From positions 1-64,000 of the forward strand of contig CP081100.1 of assembly GCA_025141015.1 (NCBI GenBank): 64,000 nucleotides of DNA. Direction: 5' to 3'. Position 1 is the first letter of the stretch, and every line of letters starts with the position of its first letter. The notes under the pieces are model-generated. The model saw nothing but the letters and a program-made list of their open reading frames with translations. It was not told the origin of the DNA and did no database searches. The stretch is from Rhodobacteraceae bacterium M382 (lineage in GTDB: Bacteria > Pseudomonadota > Alphaproteobacteria > Rhodobacterales > Rhodobacteraceae). Both the position numbers and the translations under genes were made by a program. This document shows, piece after piece, positions 29,157 through 37,346 of this stretch.

Positions 29157-30484
29157 CAGAACCTCCGCCCCCGTTTTAGAACCCACCAGGGGGCCATGTT
29201 GGATTCCTCGTGTCCGCGTCTGAGCACTTCGTTCAATGTGGCAAACGCGGCGAACACCCGCAGTATTAAGGTATAGAGTGGATAGGCCGGCAACCAAGTC
29301 CAGGCGATGCTGTCCTTGGTCATGCGTTCGGATACACCAACCCAGAACACCCCGAACAGCAGCGCTGCAAACACCAAATACATTGAATATTGAAGGGCAA
29401 AAATGGCGACTACGAACTCCAGCGGATAGATCGCCAGTATCCAGATATTGAAGGCAACGATCAGCACCGGGAACAGCACGTTTTGCAGCACTCCGTAGAC
29501 AAAGGTGAACACCAATGTCTTGATGCCCAACAGGCGCGGCGAAAACGCATTCCGATGTTTGCGCAAATACAGGAAAACCAGATCTCCGTCCCAGCGCAGC
29601 CTTTGGTTCAGCAGTTGTTTGAAGGTTTCAGGCGCGTCTGTGTGCCCGATTGCGCGCCCGGCAAACGGGATCCGCATATTCGGGTGACGCCCGAAATACT
29701 GTTTGATCCGAACCGTCAGGTCCAGGTCCTCGGCTGTATGTGTGTCCCAGCCGCCTATCTGCTTGAGAAAGTCACGTCGAAAGGCTCCAAAGGCCCCGGA
29801 AATATTGTTCAACAGGTTCCATTCACCCAGTCCGGTCTTTCCGCCTTGAATCGAAATCATGTATTCGAACGCCTGCATCCGGGTCACCAGGCTAACGCGG
29901 TCGTTGCGTACCCTCAGCGCCCCCCCAACCGCAGGTACATTTGGATCGTCAAATTCGCGAATGATTTCGACCATCATGTTGTTGTCAAAGGATGTGTCGC
30001 CATCTGCATTCATGACAATATCTCCGGTGGCCGCGTACAGGCCGGCGTTCAGCGTCGACACCCGCCCACCGCGTTGCCATTTTGGCAATACGACCAACTT
30101 GCGCTTGGGGTATCGCTGAACGACGTCTTCACAGTCCAGAGCCGCCTGATAGGTGTCACCATTCTGTACTGCGCCATCAATCACCGCGATGATTTCGATG
30201 TTACCGGGATAGGTTTGTTCACACAGGGTCAGGATGGTTTTTATAATTGCGTCCCCTTCGCCGTAGCAGGTTATGATGCAGGACACATCTGGATGAGAGG
30301 CCAGAGGTGGCCGTCTGTCGTATCGCCAGCGCCATTTTAACATGCCCGCCAGAACCACCAAGGTCAGTGGTGCCTCGACCAGGATGATCAGCGGCACCAG
30401 AATATACAGCATCACCGGATCCGACACGATGGCACCAAGAATACCCCAGACCGTGTCAAATATGGCTGACGGGTCCAGTGTCAT
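29156..30484 (-). CDS. Family 2 processive glycosyltransferase
   Basis: This membrane GT2 enzyme of about 442 residues has an N-terminal hydrophobic region, a cytoplasmic catalytic domain and four or five C-terminal membrane segments. Key motifs are present: CIITCYGEGD, NADGDTSFD (DxD), HTAEDLDLTVR (catalytic Asp region) and QRLRWDGD (the QxxRW motif of processive synthases). It probably polymerises a UDP- or GDP-sugar into an exopolysaccharide and pushes it across the membrane. The ATG at 30484 has AAGGCG upstream and lies two bases after the preceding stop. No PilZ domain is visible, so any c-di-GMP control would have to come from a partner. Confidence 0.85.
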   Translation of the reverse strand: MTLDPSAIFDTVWGILGAIVSDPVMLYILVPLIILVEAPLTLVVLAGMLKWRWRYDRRPPLASHPDVSCIITCYGEGDAIIKTILTLCEQTYPGNIEIIAVIDGAVQNGDTYQAALDCEDVVQRYPKRKLVVLPKWQRGGRVSTLNAGLYAATGDIVMNADGDTSFDNNMMVEIIREFDDPNVPAVGGALRVRNDRVSLVTRMQAFEYMISIQGGKTGLGEWNLLNNISGAFGAFRRDFLKQIGGWDTHTAEDLDLTVRIKQYFGRHPNMRIPFAGRAIGHTDAPETFKQLLNQRLRWDGDLVFLYLRKHRNAFSPRLLGIKTLVFTFVYGVLQNVLFPVLIVAFNIWILAIYPLEFVVAIFALQYSMYLVFAALLFGVFWVGVSERMTKDSIAWTWLPAYPLYTLILRVFAAFATLNEVLRRGHEESNMAPWWVLKRGRRF

Positions 30485-30486
30485 GT

Positions 30487-31806
30487 TCAATTCGCCTTGT
30501 CGGCAAAACGATCCAACCAGCCGCGCGCATCTGGTCCGATCCGGGGCTGGGGCAGTGTTATGGCATCAACGGTCAGTTTGAGCGGGCTGTTCTTTTGGGC
30601 ATCGCCAATCGACTTGATCCGCTGCACGAACTCTTTGGTCTGATCCTGACCTTGTTCAGGAAACAGAACCATTATTGTGTTGGGATCTCGGTAATGCAGA
30701 ACCGCTGTTTCAGGTAACAGAGATCCAATCTGGTCGCGCAACGATTGGGTGCGGGCGCGGTCTTGATCGCTGACCTCTGGTTGGTCCAGAATGTCGACCC
30801 GGGCCACGACCGAGTTCGAACGCGCCATAGAGTTCAACCAACTGAGTGTCCACAGGAATTGCTCTGGTCCGACGGCTTCGCCAAAGGCGCGTACTTGATC
30901 TTCGGGGCTGCGCCCCCCTTTCAACAGCGCTTCTCCGGCTGGACCCAGCCCGTAGGAACGAAATGTGTGTGTCTGCAAATCAGTTTGTGCATTGATTGTT
31001 CCGCATTCCAAACAGGTTGCTTTGATCCGAGGGTCGTTGAACCTTTCGCCACATCCACAGCAGCGCATGCGTTCGATGGGGCGGTCGTAATCGGTTCCGA
31101 TGTGTTTCAGGGCGGTGTCGCACTTTGGACAGATCAATCGTTCTGCGCGCCGAAACAGGCCCTGTTCGCCAACAAATCCGCAGGTGAAACAATGAATGGC
31201 CTGTTCGCGTTTGATGTCCAGCGCATCGCAATAGGGACAACGATCTACATAATTCAGATGAGCGCTGGCGCAGGTTGCACAATTTCGGGTCCTGTCGATG
31301 ACAGAAATGGGAATGATCAACTCCCGTTGGCACGCCCGGACCAACCAGGTGTTGGCAGCTTCGACTCCCAACATGTCGAGAACGGGATAGCGGTAGATTT
31401 CAGGCCTGCTCAGATCTATCACCGGCGCAACCGTGCGGGTATCAAGGTGCCAGAGCCAGCTTAGGACCACGGCTTCGCTGGATTGGTCCTGGAGCAGTGC
31501 GTTCTTGTCTTGTCGTGCACGGGCTTTTGTCAGAACCGTAGCCAAATCATCCGGAAGGCCACCATCCGCCAAGGGATGATCTTTTGCGTCCTGAGAGTTC
31601 AAGAAAATGGGCGTGGTTTTGTCGTCTGGCGCGGACCTGAGAAGAGCCAAGTCTGTCACACGGGGGTCATCCACGACAATGGCGTCAAACGCTTGCCGCG
31701 AAACCGGATCATTCAGGTCACAGGCGTCTAAGGTGGTCACGGAATACTCCGGGCCAAGAACCAAATCGGCATTGGCCCGAATGTGGAGAATTCCAAAAAC
31801 TGTCAT
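30487..31806 (-). CDS. TackOD1-type zinc-ribbon protein with degenerate receiver and GGDEF-like ends
   Basis: This 439-residue protein has three parts. The N terminus (about 1-110) resembles a receiver domain that lost phosphorylation residues. The middle (about 165-300) contains six CxxC pairs (CATC, CPYC, CFTC, CPKC, CCGC, CLEC), a multi-ribbon metal-binding region matching the TackOD1 output domain. The C terminus (about 320-439) has the fold rhythm of a nucleotide-cyclase/GGDEF domain (SVVARVDILDQPE) but no GGDEF motif. It probably senses or signals rather than catalyses. It heads the GT2 operon and may control the synthase. The start at 31806 has GAGG upstream. The domain naming is my reading and should be tested by profile search. 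Confidence 0.6.
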   Translation of the reverse strand: MTVFGILHIRANADLVLGPEYSVTTLDACDLNDPVSRQAFDAIVVDDPRVTDLALLRSAPDDKTTPIFLNSQDAKDHPLADGGLPDDLATVLTKARARQDKNALLQDQSSEAVVLSWLWHLDTRTVAPVIDLSRPEIYRYPVLDMLGVEAANTWLVRACQRELIIPISVIDRTRNCATCASAHLNYVDRCPYCDALDIKREQAIHCFTCGFVGEQGLFRRAERLICPKCDTALKHIGTDYDRPIERMRCCGCGERFNDPRIKATCLECGTINAQTDLQTHTFRSYGLGPAGEALLKGGRSPEDQVRAFGEAVGPEQFLWTLSWLNSMARSNSVVARVDILDQPEVSDQDRARTQSLRDQIGSLLPETAVLHYRDPNTIMVLFPEQGQDQTKEFVQRIKSIGDAQKNSPLKLTVDAITLPQPRIGPDARGWLDRFADKAN

Positions 31807-31880
31807 TAACCAGGCCTCGATAACCAAATTTCAGACAAAAATCTTTCTGATTTGATTTCACATAACTTTGAGACCAAGTG

Positions 31881-32240
31881 TCAAGCTGCAAGCGCTGATT
31901 GGGCAGGTTTGCCCAGAACGGCCTCTTCGACCCGTTTGACCGACGGGGCCGGAACATTGGCCGGAACATCGGTGGGAACCAGAACCAAACTGGCGACCTG
32001 TGAGCCCGCGTCCGAGGCGGGAGCGACACGCGCGACAACGCGCCACAGAACTTCGGGGAGGGGGCTGTTGGTGTTGCTCTGAACCCGCAGCAAAGACCCG
32101 GTATCCAGAACGGGCGCCATCCCAAAGGGAGCCGGAACCACTGCGCTGAACCCATTGAAGGCACCTGCATCGACGGGTAAAACCCATGTTCCATCGGAAG
32201 CCTGAAAGAGGTGGCGAAAGCTGGTGTCTTGAAAGGTCAT
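31881..32240 (-). CDS. Hypothetical protein
   Basis: A protein of 119 residues with no recognised domain. It is soluble, with beta-prone sequence, an alanine/proline/valine-rich C-terminal part and no signal peptide. GGAGA precedes the ATG at 32240. It lies 74 bp upstream of the TackOD1-type gene on the same strand and may belong to the exopolysaccharide operon. Function unknown. Confidence 0.55.
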   Translation of the reverse strand: MTFQDTSFRHLFQASDGTWVLPVDAGAFNGFSAVVPAPFGMAPVLDTGSLLRVQSNTNSPLPEVLWRVVARVAPASDAGSQVASLVLVPTDVPANVPAPSVKRVEEAVLGKPAQSALAA

Positions 32241-32584
32241 CTTGTGTCTCCATCTGTTGAACCGGGAGACTGTTTCAGTCGGGTTGTGGGCAGATTGTCT
32301 GACCCCGTTGCGTCATCCGGTTAATACAAAGATTGGGAATGTCCGTCATTTTCGCATGTGATTTATGGACAAGTTCATTCGGCTTCTTGCCAATACGCCA
32401 TGATCGGGAAATGCGCGCGAAAGCCGTGACACACACCAACTCTCCCTGTTGGGCTATCGCGCGCGCTCCGGTCTTGAGCCGGAGATCTGTTATGGATCAT
32501 CAAAGACCCATGGTTATTCGTCGGCTGTGCTCGCTCTGCGCGGTGTGAGTGTCACGGGACGCAAAGCGTTTTTGCACAGCGTGA
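32241..32584. other. Intergenic region without a gene
   Basis: This 344-bp stretch has no convincing open frame. One small inverted repeat, CTCCGG/CCGGAG with a 7-base loop, lies at 32466-32484. It presumably contains the promoter for the minus-strand gene at 31881-32240 and the 3' end of the small membrane protein transcript. Confidence 0.4.
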
Positions 32585-32962
32585 TCATTTAGAGGACCGC
32601 ATGCGGCTTAGCCGACTGATCGGGCCGCGCACCACCGTATAGGGGAGTGCGCACAGGATAAGTGCTGCCAAGACGGCAATGGTCAGTTTGATCGACCCGA
32701 AAGAGACATATTGGTAGAGGCAATCCAGGATGATGGCGACAACAAACACTTTGCCAATTGCCTCCCAGGCACTTTTGATCCGAGCGCGGCGTTGGCCTGG
32801 TCGCGACAGCAGGGCCCACAAATAGGGTGGCTCGCCTGTCGCTGCGTCCTTGCGGCCGTCAATCACCGCAAACACCAGCGCCATTGTCGGTTGCAGCAAG
32901 AGGCGCAGGTGAAAAGCGCCATCCGAGCGAGCAATCAGACCGTTCAGGATTTCATGTTCCAT
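32585..32962 (-). CDS. Small conserved-looking inner membrane protein
   Basis: This 125-residue protein has a soluble N-terminal half of about 65 residues (MEHEILNGLIARSDGAFHLR) and two C-terminal hydrophobic segments (VFVVAIILDCLYQYV and LTIAVLAALILCALPYTVV). The start at 32962 is set by a GGGAGAGAG site. It follows the small secreted protein gene by 28 bp on the same strand. No family was recognised. Confidence 0.6.
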   Translation of the reverse strand: MEHEILNGLIARSDGAFHLRLLLQPTMALVFAVIDGRKDAATGEPPYLWALLSRPGQRRARIKSAWEAIGKVFVVAIILDCLYQYVSFGSIKLTIAVLAALILCALPYTVVRGPISRLSRMRSSK

Positions 32963-32990
32963 GTCTCTCTCCCTGTTTGAATTCTGTGGA

Positions 32991-33284
32991 TCAGCCGTTG
33001 GCGTTACGCTGTTGACGTTCGCCTTGTTTGCAATTGCGTTTGTCGTTTCCGACCAGCCCGTTGTCCTGGCGGCAGTCCTGGCGATCGAACCGGCGATCCT
33101 GGCGATCGTCGCGGCGATCAGTGCGACGGTCCTGGCGGCGATCCATGCCAACGGTCTGGGCCAGTTCATAGCTTTCGAATTGTGCATTGGTCTGAGCGGT
33201 GGTGCCGGTATCAGCGAAGGAAGCGGTGGCCAATGTCAAGGCGGTTGCGGCGAAGGCAGTTGCTTTTGCGAAGGTGTAGAACAT
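32991..33284 (-). CDS. Small secreted Asp/Arg-repeat protein
   Basis: A protein of 97 residues with a clear signal peptide (AFAATALTLATASFA, cleavage after FADT region). The mature part contains a run of DRR/DRQ repeats (DRRQDRRTDRRDDRQDRR), encoded by tandem GATCGCC-type DNA repeats, and two cysteines near the C terminus. It would be a highly charged periplasmic or secreted peptide. Function unknown. Confidence 0.65.
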   Translation of the reverse strand: MFYTFAKATAFAATALTLATASFADTGTTAQTNAQFESYELAQTVGMDRRQDRRTDRRDDRQDRRFDRQDCRQDNGLVGNDKRNCKQGERQQRNANG

Positions 33285-33649
33285 TTTATTTTCCTCTGGG
33301 TGTGTGTTGTGTGTCTGGTTGTGGTGCCTGACACCCTAGAAACTAGGTTTGTTCTACACTCGCCGCTTTTGATGATGGGACGGAGGTGTGCGATTATGGG
33401 ACATCGAACCTTTTGCTCACACGCGTTTGTGGCGGGCATTTCAAATAGGGATGGCCGTTCTGAAGGGCAGAGGAGCAGGTAATTTCCGGGCTATGGTAAC
33501 AGGCGGCGGGTGGAGAGCGTTTGCACAATGGGTTGGCCCAAAATCACAAACAACCGACCCAAATTCAAAATTTATCCGTTTGCCGCCTCCCTAAATTGAA
33601 TGACAGAAGGCGGCCACATCGGACGCCATTGTCAGAAAAGGTTGGACCC
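33285..33649. other. Intergenic region between divergent small secreted protein genes
   Basis: This 365-bp stretch contains the promoters of two divergent genes, the Asp/Arg-repeat protein and the glycine-zipper protein. Open frames here lack ribosome-binding sites and domain character. No strong operator or stem-loop was seen. Confidence 0.4.
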
Positions 33650-33922
33650 ATGACAAATACTCGCAAAAACACGCTGCTTTCTTCTCTTGTTGCTGCTCTG
33701 GTTTTGGCAATGCCGATGTCGGCACACGCCAATTATGTTGCTGAAAAAGCCGTCAAGGGTGCTGTTGCCGGGGCTGTCGTAGCCGAAGCCACCGGTGGAG
33801 ACGCGGCCCAAGGTGCCGCTGCCGGAGCTGCCGTCGGTGCCGTTGCCGGTGCCGTTCAAAAGGACAATTTTGAAGATCACCGTGCCCATCACCGAAACAA
33901 CGGCCATCGCAAGCACCGCTAA
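33650..33922 (+). CDS. Small exported glycine-zipper protein
   Basis: A protein of 90 residues with a signal peptide (LLSSLVAALVLAMPMSAHA) and an alanine/glycine-rich segment (AVKGAVAGAVVAEATGGD then AAQGAAAGAAVGAVAGAV) with GxxxG spacing, as in glycine-zipper envelope proteins. The tail is rich in His, Asn and Arg. The ATG at 33650 follows AAAAGG. It is likely periplasmic or membrane-associated; the exact role is unknown. Confidence 0.65.
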   Translation: MTNTRKNTLLSSLVAALVLAMPMSAHANYVAEKAVKGAVAGAVVAEATGGDAAQGAAAGAAVGAVAGAVQKDNFEDHRAHHRNNGHRKHR

Positions 33923-34056
33923 GCGATCGCGAAACACCCGGAATGGGTTCTCCCTTCCAACCGAGGCCGATTTTCCATTGGCCCTCTGCTTCAAACCCGA
34001 TTGGCAAATTGCTGGTCGGGTTTGTTGCGGTTTGGGAGCGGGCGACCGACAGAGGT

Positions 34057-35076
34057 TCAAATGTCCTTCTGATACGCACGCGGGCTTTGGCCGGACCATC
34101 GACGAAAGGCTGTGGAGAAGGCTGCGTGATCCCCATAACCAAGGTAAAAGGCGATCTCTGAAATGCTCAGACCGTCCCTGAGGTAGGTTTTGGCCAAATC
34201 ATATCGCAGGCTTTCAACGATATCCCGGAACGTCAGGTTTTCCGGTTTCAGATGGCGGGTTAGAGTGCGGCGGCTCATGCCGAGATCGGCGGCTACTTCG
34301 TCGGCCGTCAGGATTCGACCGGGCAGCTTGGCGATCAGAAGGGCTTCGACCTTTGCTCTTACGCTTTGTCGACGCAACCCTGCCTGTTTCATCTGGGTAT
34401 CGGCCAAGTCGCTGAGATAGGAAACAAGTTCCGGGTCATGGGTTCGAAGCGGCAGATCCAAAGCACCGGGTTTGAACTGCAACCCGCTATAACTGGATTG
34501 GGTCTGGATCGGGCACCCGGCCAATTTTTCAAACACGCGCTGGTCACCCCCGAATTCGTGCTGCAAACATAGATGGTCGGGGTGAAATTCGACTCCGGCA
34601 ATTGCTCGCAACCGGGCAAGCATTCCAAACAGGCGGAATTCCTGGAACCTGTGATGGCGCAGGAGTGCACCGTCCGGCGTTACGATTTTCAGGGTGTCGT
34701 GACCGTTCTTGGTCATTAGGCGGAATTCTGTTGATGTGTCCGTCAAACCATAGGCCCGTGTGCCGTTTACAATGGCCTGACGCAGAGTGGCCGAACTGCG
34801 TGCGATATAGGCGGTCAACGTGTTGGCCTGACGAAATGCCAGTCCGGCACGCGCAGCAAAAGTAATGTCCCCAGCAGCACGACTGGCTTCTCGCAAAAAT
34901 GTGGCTTCTTGCTGGGGGGAGAAGTCGGCCTCGGATTGTGTGCCCGGTTCAACTCCGACCCGGCGCAGCAATCTGTTCAGCTCTTCATCACCCAATTCGC
35001 GCCCGACAAAGGTGCAGATGTGCAGAATACGTCCGTTTTTTGCGGTACTTTTCCCTGCGTTTCCCTTGGGGATCAT
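34057..35076 (-). CDS. AraC family transcriptional regulator
   Basis: This regulator of about 339 residues has an N-terminal AraC-type sensing domain (pattern ITFAARAGLAFRQANTLTAY) and a C-terminal double helix-turn-helix (DEVAADLGMSRRTLTRHL; ISEIAFYLGYGDHAAFSTAF; FRRWSGQSPRAY). The arrangement is that of OruR/ArgR-like AraC regulators. The ATG at 35076 was chosen for its GAGG site; an ATG at 35094 is possible. It lies opposite an SDR gene about 500 bp away, which may be a target. Effector unknown. Confidence 0.83.
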   Translation of the reverse strand: MIPKGNAGKSTAKNGRILHICTFVGRELGDEELNRLLRRVGVEPGTQSEADFSPQQEATFLREASRAAGDITFAARAGLAFRQANTLTAYIARSSATLRQAIVNGTRAYGLTDTSTEFRLMTKNGHDTLKIVTPDGALLRHHRFQEFRLFGMLARLRAIAGVEFHPDHLCLQHEFGGDQRVFEKLAGCPIQTQSSYSGLQFKPGALDLPLRTHDPELVSYLSDLADTQMKQAGLRRQSVRAKVEALLIAKLPGRILTADEVAADLGMSRRTLTRHLKPENLTFRDIVESLRYDLAKTYLRDGLSISEIAFYLGYGDHAAFSTAFRRWSGQSPRAYQKDI

Positions 35077-35572
35077 TGCGCCCTCGCGTTCCATCTGATG
35101 CTCAAACTTTAGGGGCTTGTGAATTTGAGACAACCAAAATGTCGAAGCCATCAACCAATTCAAACCTGAACAACGCGGAATTTATCGCAGCTCAAACTTG
35201 GCCTGCTCCCCGACTTTTGCGGAAAACATTGTCGCGTCCAGCGTTGCAGAATTTGTTATGGCAGGACATCTTGCGCACTTCTTGGCTTGCAACGGCCTGA
35301 AAAAGTGTCCGAAACTGCCTTTTACGATGCCGGGACAATGCGCCGGGCCAAATTGTCGTACATAGGTGTTTTCCTGGGGTCGTGGGTTAAGGCGGAACGT
35401 GACATCAGGGCCGTGGATCTGGTTGCCCTTTCGGGATCGATTTGAACGTGGGCACACCGGGAAAACAGGTTGGGTGTTTCCATCTGGATCTACCCGGGGC
35501 CCACCCCCGATTGAATAACGTAGTAAGTTTCTGCGATTGGGCAGCAACGCGAAGTTGGGAGGAGACGGCAAC
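35077..35572. other. Intergenic region between araC-type and SDR genes
   Basis: This 496-bp stretch has only short open frames without ribosome-binding sites. A plus-strand frame around 35190-35365 encodes a Cys-containing peptide (VMAGHLAHFLACNGLKKC) but has no proper start and no recognised family. The region presumably holds the divergent promoters. Confidence 0.35.
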
Positions 35573-36325
35573 ATGACGAGCGCAACTTCGGCGATTATTA
35601 CCGGCGCGGCGTCCGGAATCGGCGCTGCCGTGGCCATGAAACTGGCGCGACCGGGTGCTTGTTTGACCTTGCACACACGTCAGTCGGCCGCTCGCTTGGA
35701 AGACGTGGCCCGACAAGCGCGTGCACGCGGCGCTGAGGTGGAAGTTGTCTTGGGCGACCTGTCTGAAATCGGAACCGGGAAGCAAGTGGTAGATGCGCAT
35801 CAGGCCCGCTTTGGCATGTTGGATGCGTTGATCGCCAATGCAGGTTTTCCGTTGTTCAAATCGCTGGAGGACATGCAGCCCGAGGAAGTCGAGTATGCTT
35901 TTCGGGGAAACAGTCAAAGCCTGTTTGAGCTGGCCCAGACAGGTCTGCCACTGCTGCGCAAATCGCAGCATGCGCGGATTGTTGCGGTCAGTAGTTTTAC
36001 CGCGCATGTGTTTCGCACCGATATGCCGCAATTCCCAGCATCCGCCGCGTCCAAAGGCGCAGTCGAAGTTGCTGCGCGAAGCCTGGCTCTGGCTTTGGCG
36101 AAGGATGGGGTTACAGTCAACTGCGTCGTTCCCGGATATATCCGCAAGGATTCCGAAACGTCGGCTGGTTTGGGTCAGGATGCTCTGCGCGAGATTGAAA
36201 CCCGTATCCCATTGGGCCGCCTGGGCACCCCCGACGATGTGGCCGCGTGTATCTGTTTCCTCACTGGTCAAGGCGCTGCCTATGTAACCGGGCAGGTCTT
36301 TCATGTGAATGGTGGATTGATCTGA
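35573..36325 (+). CDS. SDR family protein with the catalytic Tyr replaced
   Basis: A classical-size short-chain dehydrogenase of 250 residues. It keeps the cofactor motif TGAASGIG (10-17), NAG at 89-91, the VSS segment at 139-141 and the lysine of the YxxxK pair (K161), and it ends in the usual VTGQVFHVNGG. The tyrosine of YxxxK is serine (Ser157, in FPASAASKGA), and no tyrosine is nearby. Proton transfer would be impaired, so the protein may be a binding protein or use different chemistry. GGAGGAG precedes the ATG at 35573. Substrate unknown. Confidence 0.8.
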   Translation: MTSATSAIITGAASGIGAAVAMKLARPGACLTLHTRQSAARLEDVARQARARGAEVEVVLGDLSEIGTGKQVVDAHQARFGMLDALIANAGFPLFKSLEDMQPEEVEYAFRGNSQSLFELAQTGLPLLRKSQHARIVAVSSFTAHVFRTDMPQFPASAASKGAVEVAARSLALALAKDGVTVNCVVPGYIRKDSETSAGLGQDALREIETRIPLGRLGTPDDVAACICFLTGQGAAYVTGQVFHVNGGLI

Positions 36326-36514
36326 TCCAGGACCTGCAAGGTTGGAAGGGTGTCGCATTGATCGAATCCCGGTCGCCATCCAATGTGGTTTTACGTCGAT
36401 CCTGCGCTATCTCTTTCGAAACAAGTTGGAATTAAATGATTGTAATTAGCCCGGATGCGGATCGGTTCGTTATTGCACCAAGAGGCAATGAACACTGGGC
36501 ACAGGAGGAATAAA

Positions 36515-37039
36515 ATGACACGGATTTTGATTTTCGTTGGAATGGCAATTGGCGTGGCATTGGTCGTGTTGGCGTTGGTTCCCGAAGAAGAGCCAACCGT
36601 TCAGGACAAGCTGGAACAAGCCCGGGAAAACCTCTCTGAAGCGGCAGAATTGGCAAAAGAAGCCGCCGAAGAAAAAGCCGACGCTTTGGCGTCAGAAATT
36701 GAAAACAAGGCAGACGAAGCGGCGCAATCCGTTGGTGCAACTCTGGAAGGTTTGCAAAAACAGGCCGAAGATTTTGCAGCTGGAGTCACCACGTCGATGG
36801 GGGATCGGTCGGAGGAACTCGCCGATTTTACGCTGCAGTTCGAACAGGCCCTGGCCCCGGGCGGTGCGCTGCATCACACCGGTTTTGACCCGGCAAACGC
36901 AAGCAAGACATTGGAACAGATGGGGCTGGACCGCTCCGAGGCGGACCGGTTGTCAGCGTGGCTGGCCGATGTGTATGCGACCCCGGGAAACATCGAAGAG
37001 ACATTGGACGAGTTGCTTGAAAAACTGAAAGATCTCTGA
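36515..37039 (+). CDS. Membrane-anchored coiled-coil protein
   Basis: A protein of 174 residues with one N-terminal membrane segment (LIFVGMAIGVALVVLALV) and then an Ala/Glu/Lys-rich amphipathic region of about 70 residues (LEQARENLSEAAELAKEA) typical of coiled coils, ending in a more globular acidic C terminus. AGGAGG precedes the ATG. It would be anchored in the inner membrane with the coil in the periplasm. No family was recognised. Confidence 0.65.
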   Translation: MTRILIFVGMAIGVALVVLALVPEEEPTVQDKLEQARENLSEAAELAKEAAEEKADALASEIENKADEAAQSVGATLEGLQKQAEDFAAGVTTSMGDRSEELADFTLQFEQALAPGGALHHTGFDPANASKTLEQMGLDRSEADRLSAWLADVYATPGNIEETLDELLEKLKDL

Positions 37040-37346
37040 GGGTAAGTGATTTTGCTGACACAGGCTTTGTCTTGGATGGCCGCACTCGCGTTATGTCACA
37101 GTGCACGGACAGATCGAACCCTTTGCCATTACGGCACGAACGATAGAGATCAGTCATTGGGTCTGGTTTGTAGACAATGAGTCGAAACCTGAATGGGGCG
37201 GCGAAGCCGAATGATATTGATGCGGATATGCTAAGGTACTTTCATTTATCACAGTGAATTTTCGCGGTGATCTCGGTACAATACCGCACGACAATTTGGG
37301 TGACATGTACACCCGGTGCAAGAACATCAAAAAGGGAGCGCCCAGA
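37040..37346. other. Intergenic region upstream of mscS
   Basis: A 307-bp spacer between two plus-strand genes. It has no convincing open frame, stem-loop or operator by eye. It presumably contains the mscS promoter. Confidence 0.35.

Noticed and set aside
32991-33284. CRISPR-like short repeats
   Set aside because: The repeats are in frame inside a small secreted protein gene and have no spacers of regular length.
35405-36379. Minus-strand open frame opposite the SDR gene
   Set aside because: It is the antisense of a clear SDR gene and has no coding hallmarks.
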